This document shows positions 7,826 through 9,677 of a DNA stretch of 9,677 bases, in pieces. Origin of the DNA: Actinomycetales bacterium (lineage in GTDB: Bacteria; Actinomycetota; Actinomycetes; Actinomycetales; Dermabacteraceae); NCBI GenBank assembly GCA_012799425.1, contig JAAZLF010000475.1:1-9677 (forward strand). Reading direction: 5' to 3'. Position 1 is the first letter of the stretch; every line of letters starts with the position of its first letter. The position numbers were made by a program, and so were the translations under genes. The notes below the pieces were generated by a model. That model saw only the letters and a list, made by a program, of their open reading frames with translations. It was not told the DNA's origin and ran no database searches.

Positions 7826-9396
7826 ACCAGAACCCGGCAGAGGCGTATCCCGAGCTGGTCGGGGGGCGCGAGGGGGACTCCCTCGGCGTGATCACCCCCG
7901 ATCGTGCGACCTTCCGCGAGCTCGCCGCTCGCCAGCGGGTGGTCCCGCTGAGCGTGCGCCTGCTCGCCGATGAGGACACTCCCGTCTCCCTCTACCGACG
8001 GCTCACCGCGGACGGCGAGACCCGCGGGACGTTCCTGCTCGAATCCGCGGGGGAGGGCGAGGCCTCGCGCTACTCGATCATCGGCACACGCGCCCGCGCC
8101 GTGCTCACCGAGCGCGACGGCCAGGCCCACTGGCGCGGGGACGTCCCGGCCGGGGTCCCCACCTCCGGCAGCCCTGTCGAAGCGCTGCGCGAGGTCACCA
8201 GCGCATTCCGTGCCGCGCGACAGCCGCACCTGCCGCCCTTCTCCGGCGGGCTGGTGGGCTTCGTCGCCTACGACGCCGTGCGCCACTGGGAGAAGCTCGA
8301 GCAGTCCCCGCCGGACGAGATCGGCCTGCCGGACCTCTCGATGCTCCTCGCGCAGGACGTCGTGGTGCACGACGCCCACGACTCGACCGTCGTGCTGGTC
8401 GCCAACGCGCTGAACCTCAACGCGACCGACGATGGCGTCGACGCGGCCTACGACGACGCCCTCGACCGGCTCGGGCGGATGCGCGAGCGCCTGCGCACTC
8501 CCGTCAGCAGCGGCCCGGTCGTGTACGACACCACGAGGGACCTCGAGCCCAAGGCGCGCACCTCCCAGCTCGAGTACGAGCGGGCCGTCCGCTCCGCCGT
8601 CCAGGACATCGTCGACGGCGAGATCTTCCAGGTCGTGCCCTCGCAGCGGTTCTCGCTCCCTGTCGCCGCCGACCCGTTGGACGTCTACCGCGTGCTGCGC
8701 AGGATGAACCCCAGCCCCTACATGTACCTGCTGCGGACCGTGGACGCCGACGGCGAGCCGATCGACGTGGTCGGCGCGAGCCCCGAGTCGCTCGTCACCG
8801 TGCGCGGCGGCACGGCGACCACGCACCCGATCGCAGGTTCGCGACCCCGTGGAGATTCCCCGGAGGAGGACGAGCAGCTGGGCAGCGAGCTGCTCGCGGA
8901 CCCCAAGGAGCGGTCCGAGCACCTGATGCTCGTGGACCTGGCCCGTAACGATCTGCAGAAGTTCTGCGTTCCCGGCACCGTGGTGGTGCGCGATTTCATG
9001 CACATCGAGCGCTTCTCCCACATCCAGCACATCGTCTCGACCGTCACCGGCCAGCTCCGCGACGGCGCGCTCGCCTATGACGCGCTGCGGGCGACATTCC
9101 CGGCCGGAACCCTCTCCGGTGCGCCGAAGCCCTCGGCGATGCGGATCATCGATCAGCTGGAGCCGGTGCGGCGCGGGGTCTACGGCGGGACCGTCGGCTA
9201 CATCGACTTCGCCGGTGACATGGACATGGCCATCGCGATCCGCACCGCCGTGATCAAGGACGGCACCGCGCACGTCCAGGCAGGCGGAGGAGTGGTCGCC
9301 GACTCCGACGCCACGATGGAGCACCGCGAGACGCAGTCCAAGGCCGCCGCCGCGCTGCGGGCGGCGGCCGCCGCCGACACCCTGCGCCCGGCATGA
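7822..9396 (+). CDS. trpE: Anthranilate synthase component I
   Basis: TrpE converts chorismate to anthranilate, the first committed step of tryptophan synthesis, using ammonia from a TrpG amidotransferase not encoded here. The 524-residue protein has an N-terminal regulatory part with LLES at 72-75, the tryptophan feedback motif, and NPSPYMYLL from 296, also part of the inhibitor site. The chorismate-binding domain has [18 protein letters not shown] (336-344), [34 protein letters not shown] and the C-terminal [10 protein letters not shown]. Ala in PIAG argues for TrpE over PabB, which has Lys there; Ser340 replaces the more usual Thr. ATG at 7822 overlaps hisI; the extra open frame back to 7672 is a shadow of hisI. 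There is no room for a trp leader or attenuator directly upstream, so short-term control is probably by feedback. Confidence 0.97.
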   Translation: MNQNPAEAYPELVGGREGDSLGVITPDRATFRELAARQRVVPLSVRLLADEDTPVSLYRRLTADGETRGTFLLESAGEGEASRYSIIGTRARAVLTERDGQAHWRGDVPAGVPTSGSPVEALREVTSAFRAARQPHLPPFSGGLVGFVAYDAVRHWEKLEQSPPDEIGLPDLSMLLAQDVVVHDAHDSTVVLVANALNLNATDDGVDAAYDDALDRLGRMRERLRTPVSSGPVVYDTTRDLEPKARTSQLEYERAVRSAVQDIVDGEIFQVVPSQRFSLPVAADPLDVYRVLRRMNPSPYMYLLRTVDADGEPIDVVGASPESLVTVRGGTATTHPIAGSRPRGDSPEEDEQLGSELLADPKERSEHLMLVDLARNDLQKFCVPGTVVVRDFMHIERFSHIQHIVSTVTGQLRDGALAYDALRATFPAGTLSGAPKPSAMRIIDQLEPVRRGVYGGTVGYIDFAGDMDMAIAIRTAVIKDGTAHVQAGGGVVADSDATMEHRETQSKAAAALRAAAAADTLRPA

Positions 9397-9677
9397 GCGA
9401 GAACACCTCCGCCCCCCGCGGCCCCCGCCTCAGCCGCCGGACCACGGTGCTCGCCAGCACCGCGGCGGCCGCGCTGCTGGCCGGCACCACCCGCACCACC
9501 TGGATCCACGCCTCCGCTCCGGACCTCGCGGGCACGGCCCAGCAGGTGACGGTGACCGGCTCGGAGGCGGCCCCGGCCGTGCTCGCGCTGTCATTGGTCG
9601 CGATCGCCGCGTCGCTCGCGACAGCGCTGTCCTCCCGCTGGCTGCGTCTGCTCACCGGTCCGGTGCTGATCGCCGCC
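9393..9677 (+). CDS. Trp biosynthesis-associated membrane protein, 3'-truncated by the window edge
   Basis: This is an integral membrane protein of unknown biochemical function, found beside trpE/trpC in many actinobacteria (Trp_oprn_chp family). The 95 visible residues run to the right edge without a stop. A short basic N-terminus (SRR at 14-16) leads into a hydrophobic first segment TVLASTAAAALLAG (18-31). Then comes a periplasmic-side stretch with TWIHASAPDLAG and VTVTGSEAAP, fitting the conserved W ... V-x-V-T-G pattern of the family. A second segment VLALSLVAIAASLATAL (65-81) follows, then SRWLRLLTGPVLIAA, the start of a third. The ATG at 9393 overlaps the trpE stop as ATGA, so it is translated with trpE. 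The assignment rests on this pattern plus position, and the remaining half is outside the window. Confidence 0.85.
   Translation, partial: MSENTSAPRGPRLSRRTTVLASTAAAALLAGTTRTTWIHASAPDLAGTAQQVTVTGSEAAPAVLALSLVAIAASLATALSSRWLRLLTGPVLIAA

Noticed and set aside
7729..9324. 531-codon minus-strand open frame opposite trpE
   Set aside because: Shadow of trpE codon usage; no conserved domain recognisable.
9342..9369. 10-bp GC hairpin near the trpE 3' end
   Set aside because: Arises from repeated alanine codons (GCC/GCG), no T-tract, and the next gene overlaps trpE, so a terminator is unlikely.

Overview
The window is about 70% GC or higher by eye and reads like an actinobacterial chromosome. The markers are an mIHF-type nucleoid protein downstream of pyrF, a type-2 PyrF, an RpoZ starting with the actinobacterial [12 protein letters not shown] N-terminus, and a Trp-biosynthesis-associated membrane protein after trpE. 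The gene complement suggests Micrococcales; a Brachybacterium or other Dermabacteraceae relative is my guess, not a demonstrated assignment. All nine recognisable genes lie on the + strand and are housekeeping genes. No mobile element, tRNA, rRNA, CRISPR array or phage gene is visible.

Layout. Positions 1-3366 carry the 3' three quarters of carB (carbamoyl-phosphate synthase large chain) and pyrF (OMP decarboxylase), joined by a 4-nt ATGA overlap; this is the end of a pyrimidine operon. A 183-nt gap (3367-3549) is the longest gene-free stretch and holds a putative promoter. Then come mihF (nucleoid protein) and gmk (guanylate kinase), sharing a GTGA overlap, followed by an 83-nt gap with a weak terminator-like hairpin and a TATCCT -10 candidate, then rpoZ (RNA polymerase omega), coaBC (coenzyme A synthesis) and metK (SAM synthetase). 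metK is joined by GTGA to hisI (histidine), hisI by ATGA to trpE (tryptophan), and trpE by ATGA to a truncated Trp-associated membrane protein that runs off the right edge.

How the genes work together. The block feeds precursor and cofactor supply: pyrimidine and GMP phosphorylation, CoA, SAM, His and Trp, plus two components of nucleoid and transcription machinery. Five of the junctions are 4-nt start/stop overlaps, so translational coupling is expected. A metK-hisI junction fuses the usual actinobacterial gmk-rpoZ-coaBC-metK block to a his/trp block; from memory priA or other genes more often follow metK.

I see no wholly new biological system. What the genes do not explain is nucleotide-level structure: a 17-bp hairpin just inside gmk right after the mihF stop, a perfect 15-bp-arm palindrome inside the start of coaBC, a 14-bp palindrome filling the rpoZ-coaBC gap, and a -10-like hexamer placed so that metK could be transcribed as a leaderless mRNA.
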